From positions 55,205 through 119,204 of the forward strand of contig NZ_RBWS01000024.1 in assembly GCF_003627955.1 (NCBI RefSeq): a stretch of 64,000 bases of DNA. The letters are read 5' to 3'. The stretch's first letter is position 1; every line of letters starts with the position of its first letter. Both the position numbers and the translations under genes were made by a program. The DNA comes from Sphingobacterium puteale. Lineage in GTDB: Bacteria; Bacteroidota; Bacteroidia; Sphingobacteriales; Sphingobacteriaceae. The notes beneath the pieces are model-generated. The model had not been told where the DNA came from. It searched no databases and worked only from the letters and a program-made list of their open reading frames with translations. Below are positions 45,645-54,301 of the stretch, piece after piece.

Positions 45645-45869
45645 ATGCCTTGGTTTCAATTAGTAGCTGGTGGTGATCCTGCAGATCCCAACGACTGGAT
45701 TATAACGGGTAAACCGTCCTGTACGGGTGTTGGATACATCTGCGCAATTCAGACAAGTGCAAATGCAAACAATAAGCCTGTATTCACCACTCCACTGAGG
45801 AATGAAATGACTCATGCACTCAATACGCAAATGAATACGGCAAATGTTCACTTACGGTCGATTCCTTAA
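45645..45869 (+). CDS. 74-residue duplicated protein, copy 2
   Basis: It starts MPWFQLVAGGDPADPNDWII and has the same length as copy 1, with cysteines at 26 and 33 (PSCTGVGYICAIQ) and the C-terminal block NNKPVFTTPLRNEMTHALNT. Conserved in both copies are the WFQL start, the DPND turn, the C-x6-C spacing, ICAIQTS, and NVxLRxxP at the end. The conservation across a duplication shows that both are real, selected genes. No modifying enzyme typical of RiPP pathways is encoded nearby, apart from the thioredoxin-like protein convergent with it. Function unknown. Confidence 0.8.
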   Translation: MPWFQLVAGGDPADPNDWIITGKPSCTGVGYICAIQTSANANNKPVFTTPLRNEMTHALNTQMNTANVHLRSIP

Positions 45870-45883
45870 TTATTCCGAAAATC

Positions 45884-45910
45884 AATCAAGGGTAGGAATT
45901 ATCCTTGATT
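45884..45910. terminator. Bidirectional terminator between copy 2 and the TlpA gene
   Basis: AATCAAGG (45884-45891) pairs with CCTTGATT (45903-45910) over an 11-base loop. The right arm overlaps the stop codon of the convergent TlpA-like gene. Confidence 0.6.
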
Positions 45911-47162
45911 AATGCCCTCTTTCCTTAATGATCATAACCTCGATCACCTTCTTTTCACGGACTGCTTCCAAGCCGTAATAAAGTATCTGTTCATTTAGTT
46001 TTTCCAAGGAGCTATAATCTGGGATCTCTATAATTTCTTTAAAGCCCGATTCATCAAATGCTGGTGGATAGAGTTCGCTTACATCGAGTAAAAAAGCAAG
46101 ATTATCTGCACCTTCCACTCGCCGACCATCCGTTGGCTTAACAGCATTTTCCTGTGATTTATCGGTCTTTCTAATAATGATTACGTCTTTTTCTTTCTTT
46201 TCAATAGATGCACTTACCCCCAGAAATGAAACAAGGTCGTTCATCACCAATTTTGCCATCTCCTTTTTAGACAAAGTATCCTGACTAAAACGTTGATAGC
46301 AGATCGCATATTTCGTATCCCATATCCTTGGTCCGATCGTGTTAGACTGATACTCATACATGGATGGATCCTTCACGTTCCATTCTACTCTACCCGGAAT
46401 CCAGAGAAAATTTGGCGGGTCAATGAAATTATATAGTCGTTTAAAGGCATTAAAAATACTGGTATTGATCAAGCTCGTCACATACATGCCCGTTACCGAA
46501 TCCTTTTCGATTGGTAGTCCGCCCTTAAACTGCAGATCGTCTCGATATCCTGTGATCAGGACCTTTCCCTTCAGGTTAGCATCGGCCGAATCATGTATCA
46601 CTGTCTTGGTATTAAAATCGTCCTTTACCGGGATATCCAATTTTTCGTTCGCAATAAGTTCATCGATAAACTTTGATTTGATATAATCCGGATAGGTAAT
46701 AGCTTTTACCTTACCCTTATAAATAAACACCGTGTGTGGTACCCCCTGATACGGAAAATATTTTTTTAATAGCGAGTCCGACACAATGGTGGGCAAATAC
46801 GCATTTTTCTCTTTGAGGTATTTATTCTTTTTATAAAATTCCGTGATCAGCTCTTTGGACTGCCAAGTCACCGCAAAGATCTGGGCTTTGTCCCCCACTT
46901 CCTTTTGCACTTCCTTGACATGGGGCATCAGCTGGATACAGGTAGCACAGCTGGTATCCCAAAAATCCAGGATCAATACCTTGTCTTTATAGTCATCCAG
47001 GTCGACCTTTGTCCCTGAGAAATTCAGTATTTCCATGGCAGGCATATCCGGTACCGCAGCGCTAATTTTCAACTGGTTACTTAAATCTACATTTGCATTA
47101 TGTTGACCAAAGCTAATCTGAAAGGCTATCAATAAACCTAATGTCATTATTAATTTTCTCAT
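45909..47162 (-). CDS. TlpA-like thioredoxin-fold exported protein
   Basis: A 417-residue exported protein with a signal peptide (about 1-19). The thioredoxin/redoxin domain covers about 35-170. The redox motif is Cys72-Ala-Thr-Cys75 in FWDTSCATCIQLMPHVKEV, and the cis-Pro is in QGVPHTVFIY. The C-terminal 240 residues form a second domain of unknown type. Bacteroidota often encode such TlpA proteins as the last gene of SusCD-type operons that are not glycan PULs, where they may reduce or isomerise disulfides of periplasmic or surface proteins. It ends 17 bases after susD begins upstream and meets the twin-Cys small genes tail-to-tail. Confidence 0.85.
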   Translation of the reverse strand: MRKLIMTLGLLIAFQISFGQHNANVDLSNQLKISAAVPDMPAMEILNFSGTKVDLDDYKDKVLILDFWDTSCATCIQLMPHVKEVQKEVGDKAQIFAVTWQSKELITEFYKKNKYLKEKNAYLPTIVSDSLLKKYFPYQGVPHTVFIYKGKVKAITYPDYIKSKFIDELIANEKLDIPVKDDFNTKTVIHDSADANLKGKVLITGYRDDLQFKGGLPIEKDSVTGMYVTSLINTSIFNAFKRLYNFIDPPNFLWIPGRVEWNVKDPSMYEYQSNTIGPRIWDTKYAICYQRFSQDTLSKKEMAKLVMNDLVSFLGVSASIEKKEKDVIIIRKTDKSQENAVKPTDGRRVEGADNLAFLLDVSELYPPAFDESGFKEIIEIPDYSSLEKLNEQILYYGLEAVREKKVIEVMIIKERGH

Positions 47163-47179
47163 CTTTCTATTTGTATATA

Positions 47180-48532
47180 TTATCGTTTGTTCTGTTCAAT
47201 TGTTGGATTTAGGTCTACTACTGCACGGGGGATTAAAAAAGCATATTTAGGACTGCCGACCACAAGCTGATAATTCGTCCCATTGACCTCGCGCCGAGGA
47301 ACGACCTGTGTTACACCTGTTTGATTCAATCGTTTCGTGTCGGCCCAGCGTCTTCCCCTAAATACCAATTCGCGTCGTCGTTCTTTCAATATCTCGGATA
47401 GCAGCATATCATTCCCCCAATCGACGGGCACAAATTTTCCATTTGCGAACCTGTTCTTACGCAGCAGGTTGATATCAGCCAGAGCATCCATGTTTTTGCT
47501 CAAACGGGCTGCAGCCTCCGCACGGATCAGTAACATCTCACTGGAAGTAAAGCCTATGAATGCTCCAATAGCGCTCTGGTCGTAATTGGTCTTGTAACCA
47601 TAGGTTCCGGGATCAAAATCATTGTATTGAAAGTAGATCAGTTTACGCAGATCATGATTCGCATAAAGCGCCATCAAGTCCGGATTTATCCGTGCGGCAT
47701 AAGGTGTTAATGTTTCCGAATAAAATGTTTGCGCCGTAAATATGATCTCCGCATTGTTCTTGGGGATACTCATTTCATCGTATATATCCAGTGTATTGTA
47801 GTCTAACAAATTTGGCTGTGCTTTCCATGCAGAATCTGCATAGCGAAAAGCACCCGCGTAGTCTTGCATATCAAGATACAGTCGTGCCAGTCCGGCATAG
47901 GCAGCCGTTTTATTGGGTCTGCTCCGAGCAATAGCCGTTAGCGGCAGCTTATCTGCGGCCATCTGATAGTCCGACACAATCTGCTGATAGGTATCCAATA
48001 GGCTTGCCCTTCCCTTGGGCAACTCAAGATCCGGTGTAAATTTCAGGGGTAGCCCCAGTTCCGCAGCAGCCGTATTTTTATTAAAGGGCAGACAATAGAG
48101 CTCGAGCAACTGCTGATAGGCAAAAGCCCGAAAGAAATGAGCGTTACCCACAATCTCCTTTGCTTGCTGACTCTCCTTCTCCTGCGCCGAAAGTGCTTCC
48201 ACTACACTTAATATCTGGTTTGCATAGAAAACCGCCTTATAGGGCCCTTGCCATGCAGCGGCATTGATCGTGGGCTCATCCGACCAGATGTAGGCATTGC
48301 GTTCATCCGGATCCGATATGGAACTCCAGTCTTCGCCATTCAGGTAAAACTCTTCCCCTGCGATTAGATTTGCTGCTGCAAAACTGCTGTTAAGTACAGC
48401 ATATTCATTCAACAAGAGTTCGCAGTCAGCAAGCGTACTCGGAATGTCCATTTTCCGATCAGGCTTGAGCTCTAGAAAATCTGAGCAGGAGGCCATTAAT
48501 AGGCCTATGGTAAGTATGATATAAGTTTTCAT
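47180..48532 (-). CDS. SusD/RagB-like lipoprotein (third pair)
   Basis: This is a 450-residue surface lipoprotein with lipobox LLMASC (Cys about 16) followed by SDFLELKPDRKMDIPSTLAD. It has the SusD helical core motif AHFFRAFAYQQLLELYCLPF and a C-terminal half with LKERRRELVFRGRRWADTKR. It belongs to the shorter branch of SusD proteins that accompany TlpA genes. The substrate is probably not a polysaccharide; peptides, protein-derived ligands or siderophore-like compounds are all possible. It is separated from susC by 9 bases. Confidence 0.92.
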   Translation of the reverse strand: MKTYIILTIGLLMASCSDFLELKPDRKMDIPSTLADCELLLNEYAVLNSSFAAANLIAGEEFYLNGEDWSSISDPDERNAYIWSDEPTINAAAWQGPYKAVFYANQILSVVEALSAQEKESQQAKEIVGNAHFFRAFAYQQLLELYCLPFNKNTAAAELGLPLKFTPDLELPKGRASLLDTYQQIVSDYQMAADKLPLTAIARSRPNKTAAYAGLARLYLDMQDYAGAFRYADSAWKAQPNLLDYNTLDIYDEMSIPKNNAEIIFTAQTFYSETLTPYAARINPDLMALYANHDLRKLIYFQYNDFDPGTYGYKTNYDQSAIGAFIGFTSSEMLLIRAEAAARLSKNMDALADINLLRKNRFANGKFVPVDWGNDMLLSEILKERRRELVFRGRRWADTKRLNQTGVTQVVPRREVNGTNYQLVVGSPKYAFLIPRAVVDLNPTIEQNKR

Positions 48533-48541
48533 ATAATCGTG

Positions 48542-51500
48542 TTAAAAAGAAAAACTAAGTCCTAATGATCCGGCAAAGGGGTCGGGTGGATTATTCCCAA
48601 ATTCCGGGTCTATTCCCAATTTGTTTGCCCGCCATATGGACATGATATTGGCCGCGTAGGCATACACCCGCAGATCTTTTAGCCAGCGGTTTTTGGGTGA
48701 ATAGCCGATCTGAATATCGCGCCATTTGATCTGATCTGCCGGCGACACCAGGGCGGCAGAATACATATAGAAATTCGCCTCCTGCGCATTGGCCGGATAG
48801 GTAAACACAGGTACATCCGTTATTTTTTCGTCCCCGGGTTTCTGCCATCTCGCAGCATAGTCAGCATGCCCTACATTGTTGGCCACCAAGGTGGAATAGT
48901 TAATAGACTTGCGCATAAACTTGTGCCCCAACTGAAAGCTTATATTGAACGAACAGTCCCAATTTTTGTATGTAAAGCTATTCCGCAATGATCCAAAGTA
49001 AAGCGGCAATGCCGAACCTGAATTCTGCATATCTGCCAGCAATGTACCATTTACGATGGACGTATAATTGGTGGAAATCTCTCCGTTTTCATAGCCCCGC
49101 GGCTTGCCCGTCTGTGGATCCAGCCCCGCCCATTTGTAACTGATGATGCTATTGAGGTCAGCCCCTTCGATCGGTGTGACATTCATAGAATACGCCCCCG
49201 AGCGGTAGTAGCGCCCAAGCTGATCGGCCAGATACGATTTTGTCACCTTGGTGCGGTTATAGGAAAAAGCAAGATCCGAGCGCCACGAAAAATCTGTAGC
49301 ACTGATATTGACTGAATGGATAGAAAGATCTATCCCTTTGGCTTTGAGATTGGCACTGTTCACATTAAGCGATGCAAAACCTGTAGTCGGGTCTATCTGC
49401 GTAGCCGAAATCAGATCTTTTGGCGTTTTGATATAAAATTCTGCCGAACCGCTCAGGCGGCCACCCTTAAGACTAAAATCCATCCCTAAGTTAAACATCC
49501 CCACCGTCTCCCATCTCAGATCGGGATTTGGCGGGCTTTGCATACTTGCGTAGGGCAATCCCGTCAAAAAGTGATTTTGGGTAGACCGTAGCATAATCGG
49601 ATAAGCCGATGTGGCATTGTTTACATTCCCATTTTTACCATAGGTCATGCGCAACTTGAGCGTTGAAAAGGGGCCATCGGTCATAAAGCTTTCATTGGAA
49701 AGTAACCACGCGGCACCTATGGACCAAAATGGCTTGCCCCGATCATTGGCACTGACGCCAAACAAGTTGGAGGCATCCTTGCGCATGCTGGAATTAAAGA
49801 TATACCGTTGTTTAAAGGTATAAGAAGCATTGGCAAAGTAAGATGTAAAGCGATTGGTTACCTCAGCTAACCGCGGGTAATTATTGATTTTACGGACACC
49901 CAGGATCCCATTAAGATAAGGGTGATCATGCACAAGGTCTGCTTCTTGATAGGACAGCGTCGTAGGGTCGTAGCCAAAGAATACCGATGAGTGGGCTGTC
50001 GAATGATCCTGACGGATCTCGCCGCCCAGCAGTACATTAACTTCGTGGGCGTCTGTAAACTTACGGTTGTAGTCCAGCTGTACCCTCCCCTGCTGTGCAT
50101 CGCTGCTACCATTTAAGATATAGAGGTAGTCGCCGACCGGATAGTTCCATGTGACAGACTGCTTGTCCCATGATGCAAAGTAGTTGATCTCATCGCGTTG
50201 GTGCATACTACCTATCCCCCGCCAATTTTCTTGTTTGCTATCCGCTTTTCTAAAATTATAGAGCAGCGAAAGCCTTAGCTCGGGCAGTATCTGATAGTTT
50301 GCTCCAAATGAAAACATCATCTCCTTTGTATTATCCTTGATCTGTGTTTCGTACAGTTCGGCAAGCGGCCTGTAATTCCAGTCGAGCAGTCTTCCGCCAG
50401 CCACGGTATCCCTAAAGTCGCGGCTCAGTCCCACAGTCTCTACCTCTAGTGGATTACCGTTTTCATCTGCCAGGCGCATATAGGGATAGTTGCCATATCC
50501 AGCTCCCATTTCATTGTATTTGATCGGCACCATAGCATCCTTGGTGGTATACTGTGTGTACTGTGTACTCAGGTTGAGCTCCAAGCGATCTATGGGTTTG
50601 TACGCCGTCTGGTTACGGAAAGAAAGTCTATCGGACGAATTGGTAACCACCGCCCCTCGGTTTTTATCAAAACCTGCCGAGAAAATATTGCTCAGTTTTT
50701 GTCCACCACCTGCCAGCTGCACATTATACTGCTGTTTTACGGCTTTGCGATAGATGTACTTAGAAAAATCATCCCGCATATCTATCGCCCGCAGCGCATT
50801 TATTTTATCGGTCAGCTGAGCATCCGTCAATTTGCCTTCCTGACGATCTTTGAGCAGTTGCACCACAGGAGTCATTGTATACATCCGGTCATACATACGG
50901 CTGTTGTAAAATCCCTTTTCAAAAAGCATCAGCTCCACATCAATGAAATCCGAGGTACTCATCTGCGGGAAATAGTAGAGGTCAGGTTTATTTTCAACGG
51001 TGGTATTTGCATTGACAGATACCTTAAAAGGTTCATTTCGTTTTGCTTTCTTGGTTGTGATGATAATCACACCATTTCCCGACTGGGCACCCCAAATGGA
51101 TGAGGCAGAAGCATCTTTTAATATGGAGATATTTTCGATATCATTGGGGTTGATGTTATTGAAATTACCGCTATAAGGAAATCCGTCTACTACGATCAGA
51201 GGCCAGATGTTAGAGCTGATTGAGCTCCGCCCCCTGACATTGATATTGGGAAATTTACCCCGGTTCTCATCGAGCATTTTTACCGTGGAGATACTGGGCA
51301 CAACATCTTCCAGCCGTGAGATAAAATCCATGGATACTTTTCGGTTCAGCAGCTTATTATCTACAAACTCAAAACTACCCGCAGCCCTTTCCTTGGGAAT
51401 CTGCTGTAATCCGGTACTCACCACTTCCACCTCATCTAACGTATTCTCTTTGAGAAAAAGGGTGATATTAAGCTTGATATCTACTTGATAATCGACTAAT

Positions 51501-51835
51501 TGGTCGTTATAGCCTATATGAGAAAGCGCTACCGCTCCTTTACGGTTTGTAACCGGAATTGTAAAATTTCCGGTTTTATCGGTTTTGGCGTTACCTTTTT
51601 CGCCCGGTATGCGTATAGATACGCCGACTAAAGGTTCCCCATCGAGGGATGATACCACCGTACCACGTAATAGTTCCTGTTTCAACCCAACCGCCCCGCT
51701 GTCCTTGCGGGGCGTCTGAGCTGATAAACTAAACATAGAAACTAGAAGATATAGGATCACGAGTATCGTGATCTTTAGTATTTGTATTTGCAGCAATACA
51801 CTGCTATTGGCTTGTAGTTTTAATTTTTTCATCAT
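48542..51835 (-). CDS. SusC/RagA-like TonB-dependent transporter (third pair)
   Basis: A 1097-residue outer-membrane transporter. A basic start MMKKLKLQANSS leads into a hydrophobic signal (about 20-45, VILYLLVSMFSLSAQ). A carboxypeptidase-regulatory-like domain covers about 60-130 (LRGTVVSSLDGEPLVGVSIR), and the plug has DEVEVVSTGLQQIPKERAAG, INVRGRSSISSNIWPLIVVD and SILKDASASSIWGAQSGNGV. The barrel ends LGLSFSF. IWGAQ replaces the usual IYGSR. Eleven more codons upstream are open, but they overlap the 43-residue gene ahead; the ATG pair at 51835/51832 is preferred. Two mini-genes lie immediately upstream on the same strand. Confidence 0.93.
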   Translation of the reverse strand: MMKKLKLQANSSVLLQIQILKITILVILYLLVSMFSLSAQTPRKDSGAVGLKQELLRGTVVSSLDGEPLVGVSIRIPGEKGNAKTDKTGNFTIPVTNRKGAVALSHIGYNDQLVDYQVDIKLNITLFLKENTLDEVEVVSTGLQQIPKERAAGSFEFVDNKLLNRKVSMDFISRLEDVVPSISTVKMLDENRGKFPNINVRGRSSISSNIWPLIVVDGFPYSGNFNNINPNDIENISILKDASASSIWGAQSGNGVIIITTKKAKRNEPFKVSVNANTTVENKPDLYYFPQMSTSDFIDVELMLFEKGFYNSRMYDRMYTMTPVVQLLKDRQEGKLTDAQLTDKINALRAIDMRDDFSKYIYRKAVKQQYNVQLAGGGQKLSNIFSAGFDKNRGAVVTNSSDRLSFRNQTAYKPIDRLELNLSTQYTQYTTKDAMVPIKYNEMGAGYGNYPYMRLADENGNPLEVETVGLSRDFRDTVAGGRLLDWNYRPLAELYETQIKDNTKEMMFSFGANYQILPELRLSLLYNFRKADSKQENWRGIGSMHQRDEINYFASWDKQSVTWNYPVGDYLYILNGSSDAQQGRVQLDYNRKFTDAHEVNVLLGGEIRQDHSTAHSSVFFGYDPTTLSYQEADLVHDHPYLNGILGVRKINNYPRLAEVTNRFTSYFANASYTFKQRYIFNSSMRKDASNLFGVSANDRGKPFWSIGAAWLLSNESFMTDGPFSTLKLRMTYGKNGNVNNATSAYPIMLRSTQNHFLTGLPYASMQSPPNPDLRWETVGMFNLGMDFSLKGGRLSGSAEFYIKTPKDLISATQIDPTTGFASLNVNSANLKAKGIDLSIHSVNISATDFSWRSDLAFSYNRTKVTKSYLADQLGRYYRSGAYSMNVTPIEGADLNSIISYKWAGLDPQTGKPRGYENGEISTNYTSIVNGTLLADMQNSGSALPLYFGSLRNSFTYKNWDCSFNISFQLGHKFMRKSINYSTLVANNVGHADYAARWQKPGDEKITDVPVFTYPANAQEANFYMYSAALVSPADQIKWRDIQIGYSPKNRWLKDLRVYAYAANIMSIWRANKLGIDPEFGNNPPDPFAGSLGLSFSF

Positions 51836-51836
51836 T

Positions 51837-51968
51837 CTAGGAATTGGTATTGGATTGGGATACAAGTTGGAAGAAATCGGAGATTGCTTTAGAAGTATTT
51901 ATCGCTTCTTTGTTTACCTCTAATGAAATAGATACCTTACCAAGATCCATTTGATTCACGGCGATCAT
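51837..51968 (-). CDS. 43-residue mini-protein coupled to the susC operon
   Basis: A 44-codon frame (with stop) begins MIAVNQMDLGKVSISLEVNK and ends SDFFQLVSQSNTNS. Its start codon overlaps the stop codon of the upstream 79-residue gene as ATGA, the usual sign of translational coupling. It stops 1 base before the first ATG of susC. There is no signal peptide. It is too short for the usual gene finders, but the overlap at one end and near-contact at the other make it a convincing gene. Function unknown. Confidence 0.55.
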   Translation of the reverse strand: MIAVNQMDLGKVSISLEVNKEAINTSKAISDFFQLVSQSNTNS

Positions 51969-52204
51969 AAGATAGCTATCAATGTGCGGATAAATTGGAC
52001 GGAGAATTCGGATAATTGTGAATTAACTTTCATTTTTTCCTTATCTACTGTGTCGGGTTGTAATGCAATAATATAGTCTTGGACTGTGCTTAGGGGATAC
52101 CGCCTCCAAAAGTCTTGAACATTCTTGACAGGAATATATCCTGAGCGATGGGTCTCATAAATGGCCAAATCCGGTAGAATTAGGTGAGCATAATTAGATC
52201 TCAT
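51965..52204 (-). CDS. 79-residue protein heading the susC-susD-tlpA operon
   Basis: The protein starts MRSNYAHLILPDLAIYETHR and continues SGYIPVKNVQDFWRRYPLST, with an ending QFIRTLIAIL. It has no signal peptide or TM helix. It overlaps the next mini-gene by ATGA and so belongs to the same message as susC, susD and tlpA. I recognise no family. Small cytoplasmic genes ahead of TlpA-type SusCD operons may encode substrates, chaperones or regulators; here nothing decides between them. Confidence 0.55.
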   Translation of the reverse strand: MRSNYAHLILPDLAIYETHRSGYIPVKNVQDFWRRYPLSTVQDYIIALQPDTVDKEKMKVNSQLSEFSVQFIRTLIAIL

Positions 52205-52829
52205 TTTTTAGATTTTAATCGCGCGCTTTGGACATAGCTGTTCCTGTCTGAGTAGATCAGTTAATTTTTAGGCCGTTAGCCGCGTGTAATAAAATTGATT
52301 AATTAGAAGAGCTAGAATTCTTTTGAATGAGTATCACTAGGTAAATAATTGAGCATCTCGAATTCCGTAGCTGATGTGGCCAGATCATTGCTGGCTGGAT
52401 CATACCGAACTATTCGGGAGATTTGAAGATGTTTTTTGTTGTTTGTTTTTTTGTCATAATTCTATTGTTTATTTCTATGAGGAGAAACTGGCCGAAACAA
52501 CAGAATCATAATAGATCACCCTATTGCTTGCTCTGCCGAGAAGGCGTAGGACAGCCACCGTCTTTCGACGGCCGAACACAGAGCAAGCAGGGTGACCAAG
52601 TCTTATGACTATGCAAAGATAGCATAAGACAAAGGTCTTTCCTACTCCTTGTGTTCGAATGTCCTACTTTTCTCCACAAGATCTTCGGATAAAACATCCT
52701 TATCTTTTCACATCGTTCCCAAAAGGGAAACTAATTACTACAAATTTATACATTATGTGTCAATAATAAAACAAAATGTATAAAAAATAATTGAAGAAAT
52801 ACTTTTGAGATAAACCAATATCTCTCAAA
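52205..52829. other. 625-base gap with promoters and palindromic elements
   Basis: The part next to 52205 should carry the promoter of the mini-gene/susC operon; no clear TAnnTTTG box is seen on that strand. From 52516 to 52630 lies the palindromic element listed separately. From 52640 to 52800 the sequence is AT-rich and precedes the HTH gene, with TACTTTTG at 52799-52806 matching the Bacteroidota -7 box. A 61-codon plus-strand frame (52423-52608) overlaps the palindrome and is probably chance. Confidence 0.45.
52516..52630. repeat. Large palindromic element with an internal and a following hairpin
   Basis: TCACCC (52516-52521) plus GCTTGCTCTG (52526-52535) pair with CAGAGCAAGC (52579-52588) plus GGGTGA (52590-52595), a 16-bp stem with one asymmetric bulge. 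Inside it CCGTC (52558-52562) pairs with GACGG (52567-52571) over a TTTC loop. A second hairpin follows: GTCTTATG (52600-52607) with CATAAGAC (52623-52630). It could be a structured RNA, a strong terminator or the folding end of a mobile element. Confidence 0.55.
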
Positions 52830-52830
52830 A
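52803..52830. promoter_or_regulatory. Inverted repeat at the start codon of the HTH gene
   Basis: TTTTGAGATA (52803-52812) is matched in inverse orientation by TATCTCTCAAAA (52819-52830), allowing a two-base bulge. It overlaps the -7-like box TACTTTTG and the A of the ATG, so a protein bound here would block both transcription and translation start. Autoregulation by the encoded protein is the likely use. Confidence 0.5.
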
Positions 52831-53396
52831 TGCAAAAAACCACTAAACAGAAAAAGCAATTAACACCATTCGGAGAATATCTTGCAAAACGCTCTGTAAA
52901 TAAATCTGAAGTATGTAGAAAGGTTGGAATAAGTATTACTAGACTAAATAGGCTCTGTTATAACAGTAATAATTTCTTGCGATGTTATGAATTACAGCTC
53001 ATTTCGTTAGCTATCAATGAAGATGCCTGCAAAATGCAACAAGAATTATATGGCCAGCTTCAATTACAGGAGGAGTTTACTTATTCTGAACAGCTAATCA
53101 ATAATTTTTCAAGAGTATTGAACGATCAAGGCCTAATAACTAAATATGAGATTACACAAAAAGACATTGAACGAATAGCTATTATTCTTCCTTTTTGTAT
53201 AGAGCAAAAAAATGAAACTGAGATACTAGAATTAATAGGTCTAAAACGTAGAAGTTCCAAATTAATTACTTCTCTAAGAGCATGCGTGGAAGCTGATTTA
53301 TTGATTATACATAAGAAAAATGTCGAAGGAATCATTGTATCTGAATATGGTTTAACAGAATTAGGAGAAGAGATTATTGGTGTTGATTCTAATTAA
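52830..53396 (+). CDS. Predicted helix-turn-helix regulator
   Basis: A 188-residue basic protein. The first 70 residues have an XRE-like pattern (FGEYLAKRSVNKSEVCRKVG, then ISITRLNRLCY), and the C-terminal 90 residues look like a winged helix (ITQKDIERIAIILPFCIEQK, then LIGLKRRSSKLITSLRACVE and a wing VSEYGLTELGEEI). No signal peptide is present. It is AT-rich, Lys/Ile-rich and preceded by an inverted repeat at the start codon. It is the first gene of the AT-rich island and probably regulates it or itself. Confidence 0.65.
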   Translation: MQKTTKQKKQLTPFGEYLAKRSVNKSEVCRKVGISITRLNRLCYNSNNFLRCYELQLISLAINEDACKMQQELYGQLQLQEEFTYSEQLINNFSRVLNDQGLITKYEITQKDIERIAIILPFCIEQKNETEILELIGLKRRSSKLITSLRACVEADLLIIHKKNVEGIIVSEYGLTELGEEIIGVDSN

Positions 53397-53587
53397 ATTT
53401 AATTATTCCCGAAATCAAAAATACCTTAAATAGTAAATTTACAATCTTGCCCGATTTTTCCATGGCGAGTTAAATGTATAAGATTTGCTAGAAAAATTCC
53501 ACTGTAAAAAAATATTTTACACACCTTTACTAACTATATTAGTATATTCAAATATTGATTTGGGTTCTTTTTGTATTCACGAATCAA

Positions 53588-53595
53588 TATATTTG
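53588..53595 (+). promoter_or_regulatory. Bacteroidota -7 promoter box of the PP2C gene
   Basis: TATATTTG matches the TAnnTTTG consensus and lies 46 bases upstream of the PP2C start. TTTG-like boxes occur upstream, but the spacing is not ideal. Confidence 0.45.
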
Positions 53596-53641
53596 CCTAA
53601 TTAATGAAACTATCCGTAGTTCCAATTGTTGTTAAATTCAT

Positions 53642-54301
53642 ATGCTAAAATATATAAGTCATTCTGTTAAAGGCATACAGCGTAAAAAAAATCAGGATCG
53701 GGTGTTAATTATCGAAAAATCCGACTATTATCTATTTTTGATTTTTGATGGGGTGAGTTCTCTCTCAGACAGTTATTTGTTTATTAATAGCTATAAGAAA
53801 GCACTTAAAAACAATTTAAATAAAATAACTGCTGATGGTAGAAATCTCGCTGATATACTTTTTGAGAGCCACTGTCAAGTTTTAAAAGACGAGTTCGATG
53901 GTATGAGCACATTAGCAGGTTTATTTTATAGTAAATCAGACGATAAAGCAAAATATATAAATATTGGAGATTCTCGTCTATACATATTCACAAATCAATT
54001 TTTGGAGAATATTACAAAGGATCATTCTTTGCCAGCTCAACCAAATATTTTGACAAAATGCTTAGGAATAAAGGACCTTTCTATTGATGACTTTGAAATT
54101 AAGGAAATAGAAAAGGGTTATAATTTTCTTTTATGTACTGATGGTTTTTATCATATAATGGCCAAAAACCTCAAGGAGTTTTTTAATGCTTACAACTTTA
54201 AAAAATTAGGTAATATCGAAAAGAAATTATCATCTTTACAACATAGGAAGAACAAAGACGACGCGTCATATATCCTCATTAAACATGAAATTCCAGGCTG
54301 A
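53642..54301 (+). CDS. PP2C-family Ser/Thr protein phosphatase
   Basis: This 219-residue enzyme removes phosphate from Ser or Thr residues using two metal ions. All PP2C metal ligands are visible: Asp19 in KKNQDRV, Asp36-Gly37 in LIFDGVSSL, Asp110 in INIGDSRLY, Asp167 in LLCTDGFY and Asp206/207 in NKDDASY. The STLAG motif at 89-93 is also in place. It is compact, without a regulatory domain. The next gene overlaps its end by 17 bases. Together with the Ser/Thr kinase encoded convergently 2 kb away, it forms a complete phosphorylation switch within one small island. Confidence 0.92.
   Translation: MLKYISHSVKGIQRKKNQDRVLIIEKSDYYLFLIFDGVSSLSDSYLFINSYKKALKNNLNKITADGRNLADILFESHCQVLKDEFDGMSTLAGLFYSKSDDKAKYINIGDSRLYIFTNQFLENITKDHSLPAQPNILTKCLGIKDLSIDDFEIKEIEKGYNFLLCTDGFYHIMAKNLKEFFNAYNFKKLGNIEKKLSSLQHRKNKDDASYILIKHEIPG

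Noticed and set aside
52423..52608. 61-codon plus-strand frame with a hydrophobic start
   Set aside because: Its second half is the palindromic element read as protein; probably chance.
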